A DNA stretch of 64,000 nucleotides from positions 70,643,719 through 70,707,718 of the forward strand of contig OY720348.1 in assembly GCA_963082975.1 (NCBI GenBank). Reading direction: 5' to 3'. Origin of the DNA: Labia minor (Eukaryota; Arthropoda; Insecta; Dermaptera; Spongiphoridae). The notes beneath the pieces are model-generated. The model saw only the letters and a list, made by a program, of their open reading frames with translations, was not told where the DNA came from and ran no database searches. The position numbers were made by a program, and so were the translations under genes. Positions 46,901 through 58,167 of the stretch are shown one piece after another (position 1 is the first letter of the stretch; each line of letters begins with the position of its first letter).

Positions 46901-49900
46901 CTGTCATCAAAAACAAAAATCCCTGATCTAGGAGATCCTTGTTTGTGTTTGACTCGATAAAAAAAAAATTAATTAAGATTAATCTTGATCTATCCAAATA
47001 AAATTTCATTTCATAAGCGAAATTTTTTTTTTTAATTTAAAAAAAAATTCATAGGTATTTTAGAAAGTTGTAATTACAATACCATGCAAAAATAAATACT
47101 ACTTTTTTTTAATATTATACTAAAAATGAAGAGACATTGATAAACTAATATTGAAGTTGATATGTGATCGTTCTAAAGATCGAGTATTTAATAAATAAAT
47201 GTATTAGCATATAAAATAAATTATGCCTGCCATGATTATTTTAATATTTCCCCAGAACCGGTATTTTTTTTCCTGGAGACCGGTTCAGGGCCGCGGAAGG
47301 ACACCAGCCTTTAATTGATCTAGATTCATGTCTTTTATTTTTATTAATTTTCATTTGAATCTGAATAAAGTCGATTTATCCTTGAATTCATTAATACTAG
47401 ATAGAATCGAGTATGAAGATATCAAAAAAAATCCTCAATCACCATAATAATGGATCATCTTTTATTTTTAATAATTACTTACATTAAAAAAATATTTTAG
47501 AGTTAGAAATATTAATAATATAATTAAAAATATATACACCATACGGGGTTTGTTCAAAAGAAAAGGGGAATTTTGAATTTTCGCGGGCTGTGTACATTCG
47601 ATTATCGAAATTTTTATTTGTTATGTTGGTACACATATGTTAACATTATCAGCCATTTGGATTAGTTGTTTGGTTTTGACAACTATAAAAGTTAGTCACG
47701 TTTTTGTGTGTTCTTCCATTTTTTTAAAGAATCTGTATTAAATTTTGCGTTAAAAATGGAATAAAGTGCTCCAACTCACATAAAATGTAGGCTATGGCAT
47801 TCGGCGAGTCTACTTTGTCTCAAAAAAATGTTTATAAGTGGTACAAGCGCTTTACAAAAGCAGGCCAAGTTCGATCCAATGTGAAGGTTTTCTTCGATTA
47901 CAATGGCGTGGTGCATCATGAGTTCTTGCTAACAGATCGTATTACTAATAAGGAATACTACAAGGAAGTTATGCAACGTTTGCGTGAAGCAATACGGCTC
48001 AAACGATCGGAATTATGGAAATACAATTAATGGGTTCGGCATCACGTTAATGCAGCAGCTCACTTATCATTGCTTGTTCGTGATTTTTTGGCCAAAAACA
48101 ACACCGAAATCATGCCTCAACCACCGTATTCACCAAAATTGGCTCCCTGCAACTTTTTCCTATTTACAAAACGGATGAGACCAATGAAAGGAAAGCGTTT
48201 TGCTATAATGGATGAGATAAAGTCGGAATCGAAGACGAGCTGATGGCCATACCGAATAGCGCATTTCAGAAGTACTTCGACGATTGGAAGAAGCGCTGGC
48301 ATAAGTGCATTATATATCTGAGGGCAATTACTTGAAAGAGGACAAAATTGATATTGATAAATAAATAAATACTTTTTGAAATAATTAAAAATTAACCTTT
48401 TCTTTTAAACAAACCTCGTATATCAGAAACCATTATTTTTTTTAATTAATTAATCATTTGAAGAAAATATAAAAAAATGTTGTTATTTCAAGGTGAATTA
48501 TTATATTAAAATCAAAGAATTCCAAGGTTAATTTATTAAATGTAACAATTAAATAAATTCAAATTCTTTTCATTATTGGAACTAAATTTAAAAAAAAAAG
48601 ATGAATTTGAAAATTGTTATTTATTTTTATTTTTATTTTTTTAATCTCTATTATTTTATTTATTATATTTCTTTCTTTTTCTTTTTTTTCTGTGAAAGGA
48701 AAAAAATTAATAATTGCACAGGCTTTGACAATTAAAGCCTACTCACCTAATCATAGACGATCCCCAATATATGTATATATATTAAAATTGACAACTTCCT
48801 TTTGAAAAAATAAATTTGCCTAAATGAAAAATTAATTAAAATATGTTTAGTTTATTCAACTAAGATTAATTAATTTCCCTACGAATAGGAGGAGGGTGAG
48901 TTGAATGATTATGGATGAGAATCGGAAACTTTGGAGCGTTGTAGAGATTGGAAGGGGAAACCGGATATAAATCAAGAAATTGGAAAGCATTCAAGATTTT
49001 CAAAGGAATTATACAATATATGGGAATATTCCATTTGTTTATAATATCAGAATAGGTTTATAGTTATGTGCAACATAAAACTGAGTTTATTCATGTAATT
49101 TTTTTTTGTTTTTTTGTTTTTTGAATGGATCAAGGAAATTTACTTTTTTTTCACCATAACTAAAACAGTTTTCAACTAATCAACAGATTTATATCCAAAT
49201 TCAAATTTCCAAAGATTGGAAATTAAAAAAAAATAAGCTGGAGTGTCTCCACTCGACTATCTCGCAATTTGAATTGGATTAGATAGCATATATTATATTT
49301 AAATTAAATTTAATTAATTATAAATTATAAATTAAAGTTAATAAATAATATTTAAATCAATTTCTTATATCAAAAATGCAGAAATTATTTTTTGATATAA
49401 TACATTTGAATTTATGTAAAGCAAAGCCCGGCATTGTTTATCCGATTCTAACTTCATTTCGGAGAACTTATTCTTTGCTCAACAAAAAATATAAATTATC
49501 AATATTAATTTTTAGTAATTTTTTTTACAAAATTATTAAAATATAATAAATACATGATTATTTTAATTTCTATAATTATCTAAATTATTTAATTTAATGT
49601 AAACACATTCTTAATTAATTAATAATGAATATAATTTAATACTATTATTAAATAAGTTTATTGAATATTTTAATTAAAATTAGATATTTTCTTTAATTAT
49701 GATTTTAAATGAAAGTAGATTCTTTTAAAAAAATCATAATGATATATGTATATATATATATAGATGTATATGTTAATTATAATACTATTCGTATATAAGT
49801 ATATAATATTTTCAAAAGTCACCTTGAATCATTGCAATGTTGTGATTACGATATTAATTGATACTTGTTATTAATTACTTTAATTAAGAAAAATACTTAT

Positions 49901-52900
49901 TCATATAATTTTTTTGTAAATTGAGATAAATACAGATCATTCTTCACCCAAAAAAAAACCCTGATACGTGAATTGCATAAAAATCATGTACACAATTTTC
50001 AAGATCTGAAATAAATATATATATATATATACAAGGGCAGATCAATAAGTCCGTGACTTTTTGAATTTCCTGTCTCTTAAATGAAATGGCAACACTGCTC
50101 CTGTCAGCAACTATCAGCTGAACCCTGTCGAAATTTGAACCAGCTGGGTCTTTTAGATTTTTTTTTTTGACATCCATTAATAGCGGACTGTCAGTTCCTG
50201 GTTCTATACATGCGGAAGGCAACGGGAAACATTCCCAAGAAAAATCATCATGGCTGGGTAGCTTCTAAGGCTATCCTAGTCATGATGAAAGGGAGACGGC
50301 ACCTTAAGAAGAAGAATAGCAGACTACCTCATTATGGAGAAGGAAATGGAAAAAAGTGAATTTCCATGAAAATCCGTGAATAGAGATACAAATTGCTCCC
50401 TCATTCGCCCTATTCTCCGGATTTTGCCCCCGAATGACTATTTCTTGTTTCCAAACCTGAAGAAATGGCTCGGGAAAAAGTGATTAGACTCCAACGATGA
50501 AATCATCTCACAAACAAATCTATTGATGTCCTCGACAAATCTTATTTTTTGAAAGGGATAAAATATTTGGAGAAACGTTGGACTAAGTGTATAGAGCTCA
50601 AAGGAGACTACGTTGAAAAATAAAATAATTTTTTTATCCAAAATTCATTCAAAAAGTCACGGACTTATTGCCCTGCCCACGTATTATAAATTTCACATTT
50701 ACCATAATTTTAAAAATTTTTCTATTATAGTAGTAATTAATTTCCTCTATATGAAGCAATACATAATAAATTATATTTTTTTCGTCACGGACTAATTGAC
50801 TTGCTCTCGAATATATAATTTTTGCTAATATAATAAAATTAAATAGATTAGATAGACAATAATTATATGTATATTTATTATTTTTTATTTTTTGAATCGC
50901 ATTTTCAGAAAAGTCAATTTTTATTTTTCTTAAGAAACTCTTTCGAATTTTATTAATAATAATTTTTCTAAATAAGATAATAATAATTTAATAATATTTT
51001 AATGATGTGTGTGATTAAATTTAAATTTAAATATATATATATAAAGATTCTTTTTGTCTAAACTTATTATTGATTGGATTTATGAAAATTTCCTTATCTA
51101 TTAAAATAAAAATTTCTAATTAACTAAAGGTATGAATATATTCTGTGAAAAGTGTTTGATTTAAAATTTCTTTAAATTGATTTTATATTTAGTCTAATTT
51201 TTATAAAGAATATCAATATATAAAAAAATAGTGTTAAAAATTTTTTAATAGGCTATTCCCATATAATGTACCTCGTAAATCCTAATTGGCAAACATTGAT
51301 TGGCATGAGTATAACTTATAAATTATTTATTTATTTATTTATTTAAAAAAAATGTTAAATTGTTATATACATATTTGTAATGTATTTCTCTTCGTAAGAA
51401 TAATCTACTTGTCATCTTGAAGAAATTTGAAATAAATTAAATATAAAAAAATAATAATAATTAAATAATATAAAATGTGATTTTTATGTTATAAATTGGA
51501 AATTAATTATAGGCCTAGAACGATTTATACTGACAATTTTACTGTAGATTTGAGGGAATTGGTTGGAGTCGGCTCTGGATAGAAACGGTGTGCTTGAACT
51601 TTCGAGTTCAAAAGCCCCACAAAGATAGTTAAGTACATGTTGCATATTAATACATATACTTACAAATTTGTAAAAATAATTAAATTCTAATAAATCATAA
51701 GCAATTAAATACTATTTATTAATTTTATTTTATTTTGAATGTATCATTAATGCAGCTATAATTTCTAACTTAATTGTAATTACCAGTTTGCATAAATAAA
51801 TAAATCAATTTGGGTTTTAATTTTATTATATGAAATATCATATATTTTTTCTTTAATTTTATCATATTTCCTTTTTACCGACCGACGATAGTAAGGGAGG
51901 TATTGTTTTCACACCAAATTTCACATGTGGAGATTTTTACATATCTCCACGAATCATGCATTTTCTAAACAGAAAAAAGTATTTTTAGCATGATGTCTGT
52001 CCGTCCGTCTGTCCGTCCGTCTGTCCGTCTGTCCGTCCGTATAGATGTGTACAGCCTGAACGGCTCAACCGATTTTGATGAAATTTGGTATATTTACTTA
52101 ATGCATCAGTGGGATGAATTGATCAACTTTTGGTGCAATTCCGGAAACCGGAAGTGGTAGTATTAGCGATCGACGATAGGAAGGAAAGGGTTATTTTCAC
52201 ACCAAAGGAGATTTTTTTATATATCACCACGAATCATGCACTTTGTATTGGTTTTATCCTCGAGAAAAATCATATTTATTAGTTTTTTCTTGATTTAAAA
52301 TTATATGACGTCATCCAGCCATTCATGACGTCACAGCCTGGTCTTGCATATATATTATAAATAAAATAAAATTAAAAATGTTTATATTTATTATTTATGT
52401 ATCCATATCTGTTTTTTATTACATTAATAGATATATTAAAATTATTTGAAATTGTTTCTGTAGCTGGAAATTAATTTATTTCAAACCGTCGGTCGGTTCG
52501 GACCTGGCCACAGGTCAACTTATTTTCTTAAAATTAGAGTTATTTAAATAATATAGAATTTAATTATGATCTTCTTCAATGACTTGAAACAATTTAATTT
52601 TAATTGTCTTTTTATAACGTTTTTATCAACTTCACTTCATGTCTGTCTGTCTGTCAGTTCGCTCTTATGACAAATTGTAATCCATTTTTCATCAACTTTA
52701 AAATGAAATAGACTTTGGAAAAGTTTTAAAGATATTTCAATGGATTTCTAGAAGATATGGAAGAAATATAATTGAATTTAAATTAATTAATTGTAACGTA
52801 ATTAACGATTAATTGCTTTCATATTTGAATTTTCATTCACGCCATTGGACGGATAAATATTGAGTTGGTTTTCATTTTGAAGATAATTCAAAATAATTTA

Positions 52901-54463
52901 TAACATTAAAAGATAAATTTTTAATTAATATAATAATTATAATAAATATATTTTAAAAACATTACTTCAATAATAACATTTACTTAATATAATTATAATT
53001 ATTTTTAAAAGACTAATATTTTCTTTTTGTTTTATTCTATGTTTATATAACATCATCTTTATCTATTTCTCATCTTAGATCTTTGACTATGAATAATTTT
53101 ATTTTATCGAATTAAAATCGCACTGAAAAGAATAAAATAATATAAATATAAACATATTTTATAAAATAACGTTTTTTTTCATAAACTAAAAAGAATAAGA
53201 TAATTTTTCTACAAGCCTACAAAGTTTAGAGATGAATTACTTCATATTCAACGAAAAATGTTGGGCACATTTAGTTTTCATTTGCTTTCTATTTTATTTC
53301 TATGCAATTAAATTCCTTTATAGAGCTATAATTTATATATATATATACTTACATACCACACTAAAACATTTCATTAACAAGTATCACTATATCTTCTAAT
53401 ATAATCAACTGTTTTGGATTTGATTGATAATATGTAAATTTAAAAAATAATTCTCTTAAAATTTGTTACATACTTTGATATAAGTATATTACAGTGAAAA
53501 ATAACAAAGGATTAATTTCCTATCTCTTAACCTATCAATTTTATTGCATAATAAATAAATTTGTCAATTTATGTGTTTAATAAAATTTTTATTATTACAA
53601 AAATTTGACTTGATGTTTCATATAAATAAATAAAACTTAATGCGCCCAACGTTTTTCGTTGAAAATGAAGCAATTCATCCATAAACATTGTCAAAATTAT
53701 TTTATTCTTTTTAGTCCATGAAAAAACGTTATTTTATAAAATGTTTTTATATTTATATATATATATATTATATTGATTATTCGGTTGTTCTTTTAAAATT
53801 TGTCATATTTTTAAGTTTTTGAGTTGAAATTGTACCTCATTTTAACTATAAATTAATTATTGTTGTAAATTCAATCATTATTCTTTCTCTGAGGTCTAAG
53901 CATATTTATATTATTGTATCTAAAGAATGTATTTTTTGGAATCTATCAATACAAAATTAAATTTCATATTACAATACCATGCTTGTTTTTTTCAGAACTA
54001 ATGAGAGTATGGATGTTTTCAGCTCGTTGGATATTCATTAGTAGCCGCCACCTATCTACTTGAACCTGTTGTCTACCGTGGATGTCAATTTTTAAAAGGG
54101 CCGTTACGTCTGGCCCTTGCTGATGTTTACTCCATCACTGCAAGTATTGCTGCTATCAGTATATGGCGAGGTGTTTGGTGCATTTTCGACTGGACATGGA
54201 ATCGATATACAGAAGCAATGTGGCCGGCCTGGGCGGCACATTTCGGGGCTTTTTTCGTTCTCGTTGGCCTTTATTGTTCAAATACTGTAGTTGTTCGGGG
54301 TGTTATGCGTGATGGTGCAGAACCGGGTGGTGAATGTATAAACCTGCAATGCAGCTACTTTACTACCAATGAGGATTATTATTTGAGACAAAAATCCTCA
54401 GAAATAAAATCAAGAGCTGTGAATATAGCATCCTCATTTGAAACTGTTGAGTGTTATATGTAA
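40955..54463 (+). CDS. fusl: Fuseless homologue, eight-pass membrane protein
   Basis: Four exons (40955-41430, 41550-41781, 44464-44667, 54023-54463) join in frame with GT-AG introns and give 450 residues. Residues 1-85 are polar and include an Asn/Thr-rich run. Then come about eight hydrophobic segments with the motif WRGxWxxxD at Trp103, 173, 280 and 352, one per exon. The end is a polar tail. Fly fuseless is an eight-pass presynaptic protein needed for calcium-channel organisation and transmitter release; recognition of the family here is from memory of its WRG-containing segments. The start ATG was chosen because an upstream ATG (40932) stops after a few codons. The exon 3 acceptor is the AAG at 44461-44463; the better-looking CAAAG upstream breaks the frame. 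The 2.7- and 9.4-kb introns are full of transposons. Confidence 0.88.
42482..43018. mobile_element. hAT-like MITE in fusl intron 2
   Basis: The left end CAGAGGTCGGCAACCTGCGG and right end TTCCTGACCCCTGG resemble the common hAT terminus CAGGGGTCGGCAACC. The 8-bp flanks do not match exactly. It is split by another MITE at 42616-42909. Confidence 0.65.
42616..42909. mobile_element. Nested hAT-like MITE with 8-bp target duplication
   Basis: Flanked by the exact repeat CCTAATCA (42608-42615, 42910-42917). Its body has GGATAAAGAGGCGGGCAAGC and CCTAGAACCGACCCTG. It is the same family as the relic at 2345-2545. Confidence 0.85.
43019..43824. other. fusl intron 2, no further feature
   Basis: AT-rich intron sequence with a C-run at 43201-43211. 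No exon or named repeat. Confidence 0.4.
43825..44091. mobile_element. hAT-like MITE with 8-bp target duplication
   Basis: The inverted ends CAGTGTTGTATTGG and CCAATACACCACTG are flanked by exact ATTCTAAG (43817-43824, 44092-44099). It is 267 bp and noncoding, with GGGAACG...CGTTCCC near the ends. It lies in fusl intron 2, about 370 bp before exon 3. Confidence 0.92.
44755..45345 (-). repeat. Family B noncoding repeat in fusl intron 3
   Basis: In reverse: the GAGTGTCTCCACTCG terminus, TTTATACAATTTTTAATTAT, ACCGTTATTGCGTAATCTTG and a CAGA microsatellite (45227-45249), to AAACATCAAAATTTCAACAT. The CACGTGACGTGG block is mutated here. Confidence 0.75.
45680..45905 (-). mobile_element. SINE relic
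   Basis: In reverse it shares TCAAGATTAAGGTTGAGAGG and CCTGGCAAGGGAATTT-like segments with the SINE at 36764-37050. The B box is degenerate (GATTCGATG in reverse). Confidence 0.5.
46228..46480 (+). repeat. Family F repeat copy
   Basis: Starts ATAACGTTTTTCTCAACTTC, then GTCTCTCTGTCTGTTCGCTC and GATATTTCAATCGATCCCTAG. Other copies: 52605-52830, 61478-61660 and 62775-62965. Confidence 0.6.
46481..47543. other. fusl intron 3, unassigned AT-rich sequence
   Basis: No gene or bounded repeat. A CCGG-rich patch near 47255-47300 (CCAGAACCGGTATT, CCGGTTCAGGGCCGCGGAAG) may be a MITE end. Confidence 0.35.
47544..48418 (+). mobile_element. Internally deleted mariner, right copy
   Basis: TA-flanked (47542-47543, 48419-48420), with ends CGGGGTTTGTTCAAAAGAAA and TTTCTTTTAAACAAACCTCG. 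It carries the same deletion junction (FTKAGQVRSN to VFFDYNG) and the same catalytic changes (HHVNA, PCN) as 37737-38603, in opposite orientation. It must therefore have moved as a nonautonomous element using a transposase supplied elsewhere. Confidence 0.92.
48419..50030. other. fusl intron 3, mostly unassigned
   Basis: AT-rich. An inverted family B terminus (GTGTCTCCACTCGACTATCT, about 49233-49380) is present. The rest shows no gene. Confidence 0.45.
50032..50681 (+). mobile_element. Mariner relic
   Basis: Ends CAAGGGCAGATCAATAAGTC and GACTTATTGCCCTGCCCACG with TA on both sides. The right half retains transposase pieces: SPYSPDFAP, then LKKWLGKK-like, SNDEIISQTN, KGIKYLEKRWTKCIELKGDY and VEK-stop, with internal stops and frameshifts. 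The left half is mostly replaced by unrelated sequence. Confidence 0.85.
50682..51873. other. fusl intron 3, AT-rich
   Basis: A second mariner-like half terminus (CGTCACGGACTAATTGACTT) lies at 50783-50803. A LINE 3' tail relic is near 51550-51635 (AACTTTCGAGTTCAAAAGCC). No coding exon. Confidence 0.5.
51874..52524 (+). repeat. Family C noncoding repeat, full-length-like copy
   Basis: Starts TACCGACCGACGATAGTAAG and ends ACAGGTCAACTTA within T-runs. Paired TGACGTCA octamers at 52306-52313 and 52326-52333. The CTGTCCGTCCGT run is longer than in the near-identical copy at 19455. Confidence 0.88.
52605..52830 (+). repeat. Family F repeat copy
   Basis: Contains AACGTTTTTATCAACTTCAC, GTCTGTCTGTCTGTCAGTTC and ATTTCAATGGATTTCTAGAA. 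It lies in fusl intron 3. Confidence 0.6.
53137..53766. repeat. Foldback element just upstream of fusl exon 4
   Basis: The left arm (about 53137-53280) and right arm (about 53635-53766) are inverted copies sharing ATTTTATAAAATAACGTTTT, ACTAAAAAGAATAA and CAACGAAAAAYGTTGGGC. The loop is about 350 bp and AT-rich. There is no transposase. Confidence 0.75.
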
Positions 54464-54467
54464 TAAA
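54462..54467 (+). terminator. Poly-A signal overlapping the fusl stop codon
   Basis: The stop TAA at 54461-54463 runs straight into AATAAA (54462-54467). If used, the 3' UTR would be only about 15-30 nt. Later AATAAA sites (for example 54627) lie inside a foldback element. Confidence 0.4.
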
Positions 54468-54529
54468 ATTATCACATTATTTTTCTTTAACATATACTCA
54501 ATTAAGTATCATCTCAACCTGCCAATGGA

Positions 54530-55105
54530 ATTTATTTTTATTTTAACTTTGGTAATTATATAAATTGGGCATCCAGTCATGGATTTGGATAAAACTTTAC
54601 CACTGGATTCCTTTTTTAATTCCAAATAAACTTTTCTCATGCAATTTTTGTGGGTCACTTCTAGTTTACGAGATAAAAAAGGATTCAAATTTGCATATAA
54701 ATCCATTGATATTCTATTTAGCTACCATGTTTTATTCATTTGACCATCAGAGGGCTCCACTAATTTTCTGGTGTGTGTTTTTTCAGTTCGGATTAGATAT
54801 AGAAAAATTAAAAAAATAATTAAATAATTTCCCTATATCCAAACCGAACCGAATTAGGAATAAGTGAATAATTAGTGAATTAGTCAATAAAACATTACTT
54901 TAAGACATCATATTTCGAGGTTCATATTAAACTAATCTCGCAAAATGTAATAATTTTTTTCTCGTAAACTAGAAGCGACCCGCAAAAATTACATAAGAAA
55001 AGTTTATTTGGAATTAATAAAGGAACCCACTAGTAAAGTTTTATCCAAATCTATGACTGGATGACTAGTTTGTATAATTAATTACCTTAACTTTATTTTA
55101 TTTTT
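54530..55105. repeat. Foldback element F1 downstream of fusl
   Basis: About 150-bp arms (54530-54680 and 54950-55105) share ATCCAGTCATRGATTTGGAT, AAAACTTTAC, AATTCCAAATAAACTTTTCT and TCTAGTTTACGAGA in inverted orientation. The loop has ACCATGTTTTATTCATTTGA. It starts within about 70 bp of the fusl stop. Confidence 0.85.
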
Positions 55106-55721
55106 GTTTAAAAATGGCTAACAAGTCTCTTTTTCTTAAATTTGAATTATGACTCAAAAAAAAAAAAAAAAAGATTACATTGATTAAAAAAAATCCAACA
55201 AAATGGGATTGACTTCAATTTTCAGTGAGCATGTTCTAGTTTTACATTTTTATCCAAAATTTTGAATATGATAAGGTATCCAAATTCATTAAATCACTTC
55301 ACTTATTTTTTATTTTTTTATTTTTTTTTAATTCATAAATGAAAAATTCATTTCTACATACAATACTTATTATTGTTGAAGAACTTTTGTCCAACTGAAA
55401 CATTCATTCTACTTAGCGAAAATAATTGAATAATTGAAATTATGTATTCTATTATTGTAAATATAATAATACACAAACCTAGGTTTAGGTAAAAGAAGAA
55501 AAGGGAATTAATATTTAAATAACATGATATTTAACTCTGTTCCATAATATATGTAGAGAAATACCCCCCATAAAAGAAATTATTACAATTGGCTACAAAA
55601 AAGACTATAAAATCGAGTAAATGTAGAAGAAAAGTAGGTGAACACAATAACGGTAAAAGAATAAAATTCAAAGACTGAAAAAATTGGATATAAGGGAGTT
55701 TATATAACAGATTATCCAAAA
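55106..55721. other. No gene, AT-rich spacer
   Basis: Between two related foldback elements; nothing recognised. Confidence 0.4.
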
Positions 55722-56252
55722 AGGTAATTGTTAAGTCTAACCGATGTATCATGGATTTGGATAAAACTTTACCAGTAGATTCCTTATTTGATTCCAAACG
55801 AACTTTCCTTAAGTGGTGATCGCTTCTATAATAGTTTACGAGATTAAAATTATTAAAGTTTGCATATAAATCCATTGATATTCTATTTAGCTACCATGTT
55901 TTATTATTTGACCACCAGAGGGCTCTACTAATTTTCTGATGTTTTTTTTTATAAGTTAGGTTTGGTTATAAGAAGATTAAAAAATTAATTAAATTTGCTA
56001 TATGAAAACCGAACTTATAAAAACCGAAAATTAGTGAATAAGTGAATAATTAGTGAATTAGTCAATAAAACATTATTAAATGGCTGCTCATTCATAACTT
56101 TATATGCAAATTTTAATAATTTTTATCTCGTAAACTAAAAGCGACCGCCACATATTGTTTAAGGAAAGTTTGTTTGGAATCAAAAATCGAATTCACTGAT
56201 AAAGTTTTATCCAAATCCATTATACATCGGTTGGACTAAACAATTACCTCCA
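55722..56252. repeat. Foldback element F2, related to F1
   Basis: The arms (about 55722-55870 and 56095-56252) share GTTTAGTCYAACCGATGTAT in reverse orientation and ATGGATTTGGATAAAACTTT. The loop is homologous to that of F1 (AGCTACCATGTTTTATTATT, AGAGGGCTCTACTAATTTTC). Confidence 0.85.
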
Positions 56253-56819
56253 AAAATGTAGATGAAAGTATTAATGTTTTGAATCCATTAAGTTTGTATG
56301 TAAAACACATTTCTACCTCCTAACCGAAGTGTGTATACATACTATGTATATGTTAACATTATATATATATATATATATATATATATTTCAGAATAGATTT
56401 ATTTACATTGGTTATTAAATGAAATAAGATCATCTATGGATGATTTCATTCATTCAAAGGAACTCATATAAGAAGAACACAGAGAGAGTGAGTTCTTTGT
56501 TATTTTAAATGGTAACTTAACCATTAACTAATTTAGAGAAATGCCTCTCTAGAAATGTTTATTTAATTTATTTGTTGTGTACTCTTTATATATATATATA
56601 TAAACTCAACCACTACAATCTATCCATGACGAAATGTGTTAAACTAAATGTGAATTAAAATACATATAAATTATAATGTTCAATAAGAATTTTAAGTATG
56701 TAAAACGACGTTGCTTTCTAGTTTCATGTACCTGGTCAAAGTCATCCATCAATTTGAAATGGGAATCAAATGTATTATTATTATATTAAAAAAAGGCTGT
56801 GAACTTCTTAGGGAATAAG

Positions 56820-56853
<34 letters not shown>

Positions 56854-56993
56854 TTTAGAAATTACATAGCATATCATTTTAGTTTTTTAATATAAATAGT
56901 TGAGAGATATTAAATTTTAAAATTAAGGATACTTTATTTATATAAAATTGTATTTATATCTTTATTGTAGATATAATATACATATATATATAA
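56253..56993. other. AT-rich, microsatellites
   Basis: TA microsatellites at 56361-56385, 56588-56602 and 56823-56851. No gene. Confidence 0.5.
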
Positions 56994-56995
56994 TA

Positions 56996-57544
56996 CGAGG
57001 TGTGTCTAAAAGTTTGGTGAATGGTATGATAAAAACATTAAAAAGAGAATGTTAATTGTAAATACCTTTATTATTACCCTTCAAAATACTCTCCACTTTC
57101 CACTACTGACAAGGTTCGTATAACGCTTGAAAACTGTTGGAGAAGTCTTGATGTGGAATCGTTCTCAGAGTAGCCGTCACAACGTTCAGGCCGGCAATCC
57201 ACAAGCAGGACGCCAGAAAATACTGAACGTGTACGAGAGATGCTAACAAAAGATCGGCGATTGACTCTGCGACTAATATCCGAAGAATTGGGTATTGGCA
57301 AAGACACAGTCAGTAGTGTTTTCTGGTGTCCTGCTTGTGGATTGACGGCCTGAACGTTGTGACGGCTACTCTGAGAACGATTCCACATCAAGACTTCTCC
57401 AACAGTTTTCAAGCGTTATACGAACCTTGTCAGTAGTGGAAAGTGGAGAGTATTTTGAAGGGTAATAATAAAGGTATTTACAATTAACATTCTCTTTTTA
57501 ATGTTTTAATCATACAATTCACCGAACTTTTTAGACACACCTCG
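56996..57544. mobile_element. Mariner foldback with about 230-bp arms
   Basis: TA-flanked (56994-56995, 57545-57546). Arms 56996-57224 and 57315-57544 are inverted, near-perfect copies around a 90-bp loop. The left arm plus loop reads as continuous mariner transposase N-terminal sequence (SGRQSTSRTPENTERVREML, then TKDRRLTLRLISEELGIGKD), part of the paired-like DNA-binding region. The right arm is an inverted copy of the left. Frames on the minus strand here are only the complement of this fragment. Confidence 0.92.
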
Positions 57545-57546
57545 TA

Positions 57547-58077
57547 TTATATATATAAACATATATAGATATCGATGATTTATTTATTTTATACTTATAA
57601 ACGGTTCCTTGTACAAAAGAATCGAATTAGGTTCAATCCGTTTTTCACCCTGCCAACAATTTTAAAATAAATAAAAATTATTCAACTTCAGTCGAAATAT
57701 ATATATATATATATAATTTCTAAAAGAAAAGTCGATAAATTAAAATAAATTTAAATATAATAAAGTATTAAATTATTGAAATTATTATTTTCTATTTTTA
57801 TCATGAACCCATTTACTTCTTTAAATTGAACTTTTTTATTGGAAGATGTGAAGATTAAAGAGATTTTTTTTAATATGGGTGACTTATATTGAATTAATTT
57901 TAATAAATTTGACTTTTGGAATTGATTCTTTTTTTTTAATTATTTTCATTATTTATATATTTATACATTTATACGATTGATACCCTCAAAAATATAATGA
58001 CAAATCAGACAAGGCAAATGTGTATTAATTTTTGTCTTTAAATGCTTATTACCTAATGTTATTATAAATTTATTTAA

Positions 58078-58118
<41 letters not shown>

Positions 58119-58121
58119 GTA

Positions 58122-58167
<46 letters not shown>

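Noticed and set aside
57074..57412. 112-codon minus-strand ORF
   Set aside because: It is the complement of the mariner foldback arms; the transposase frame is on the plus strand.
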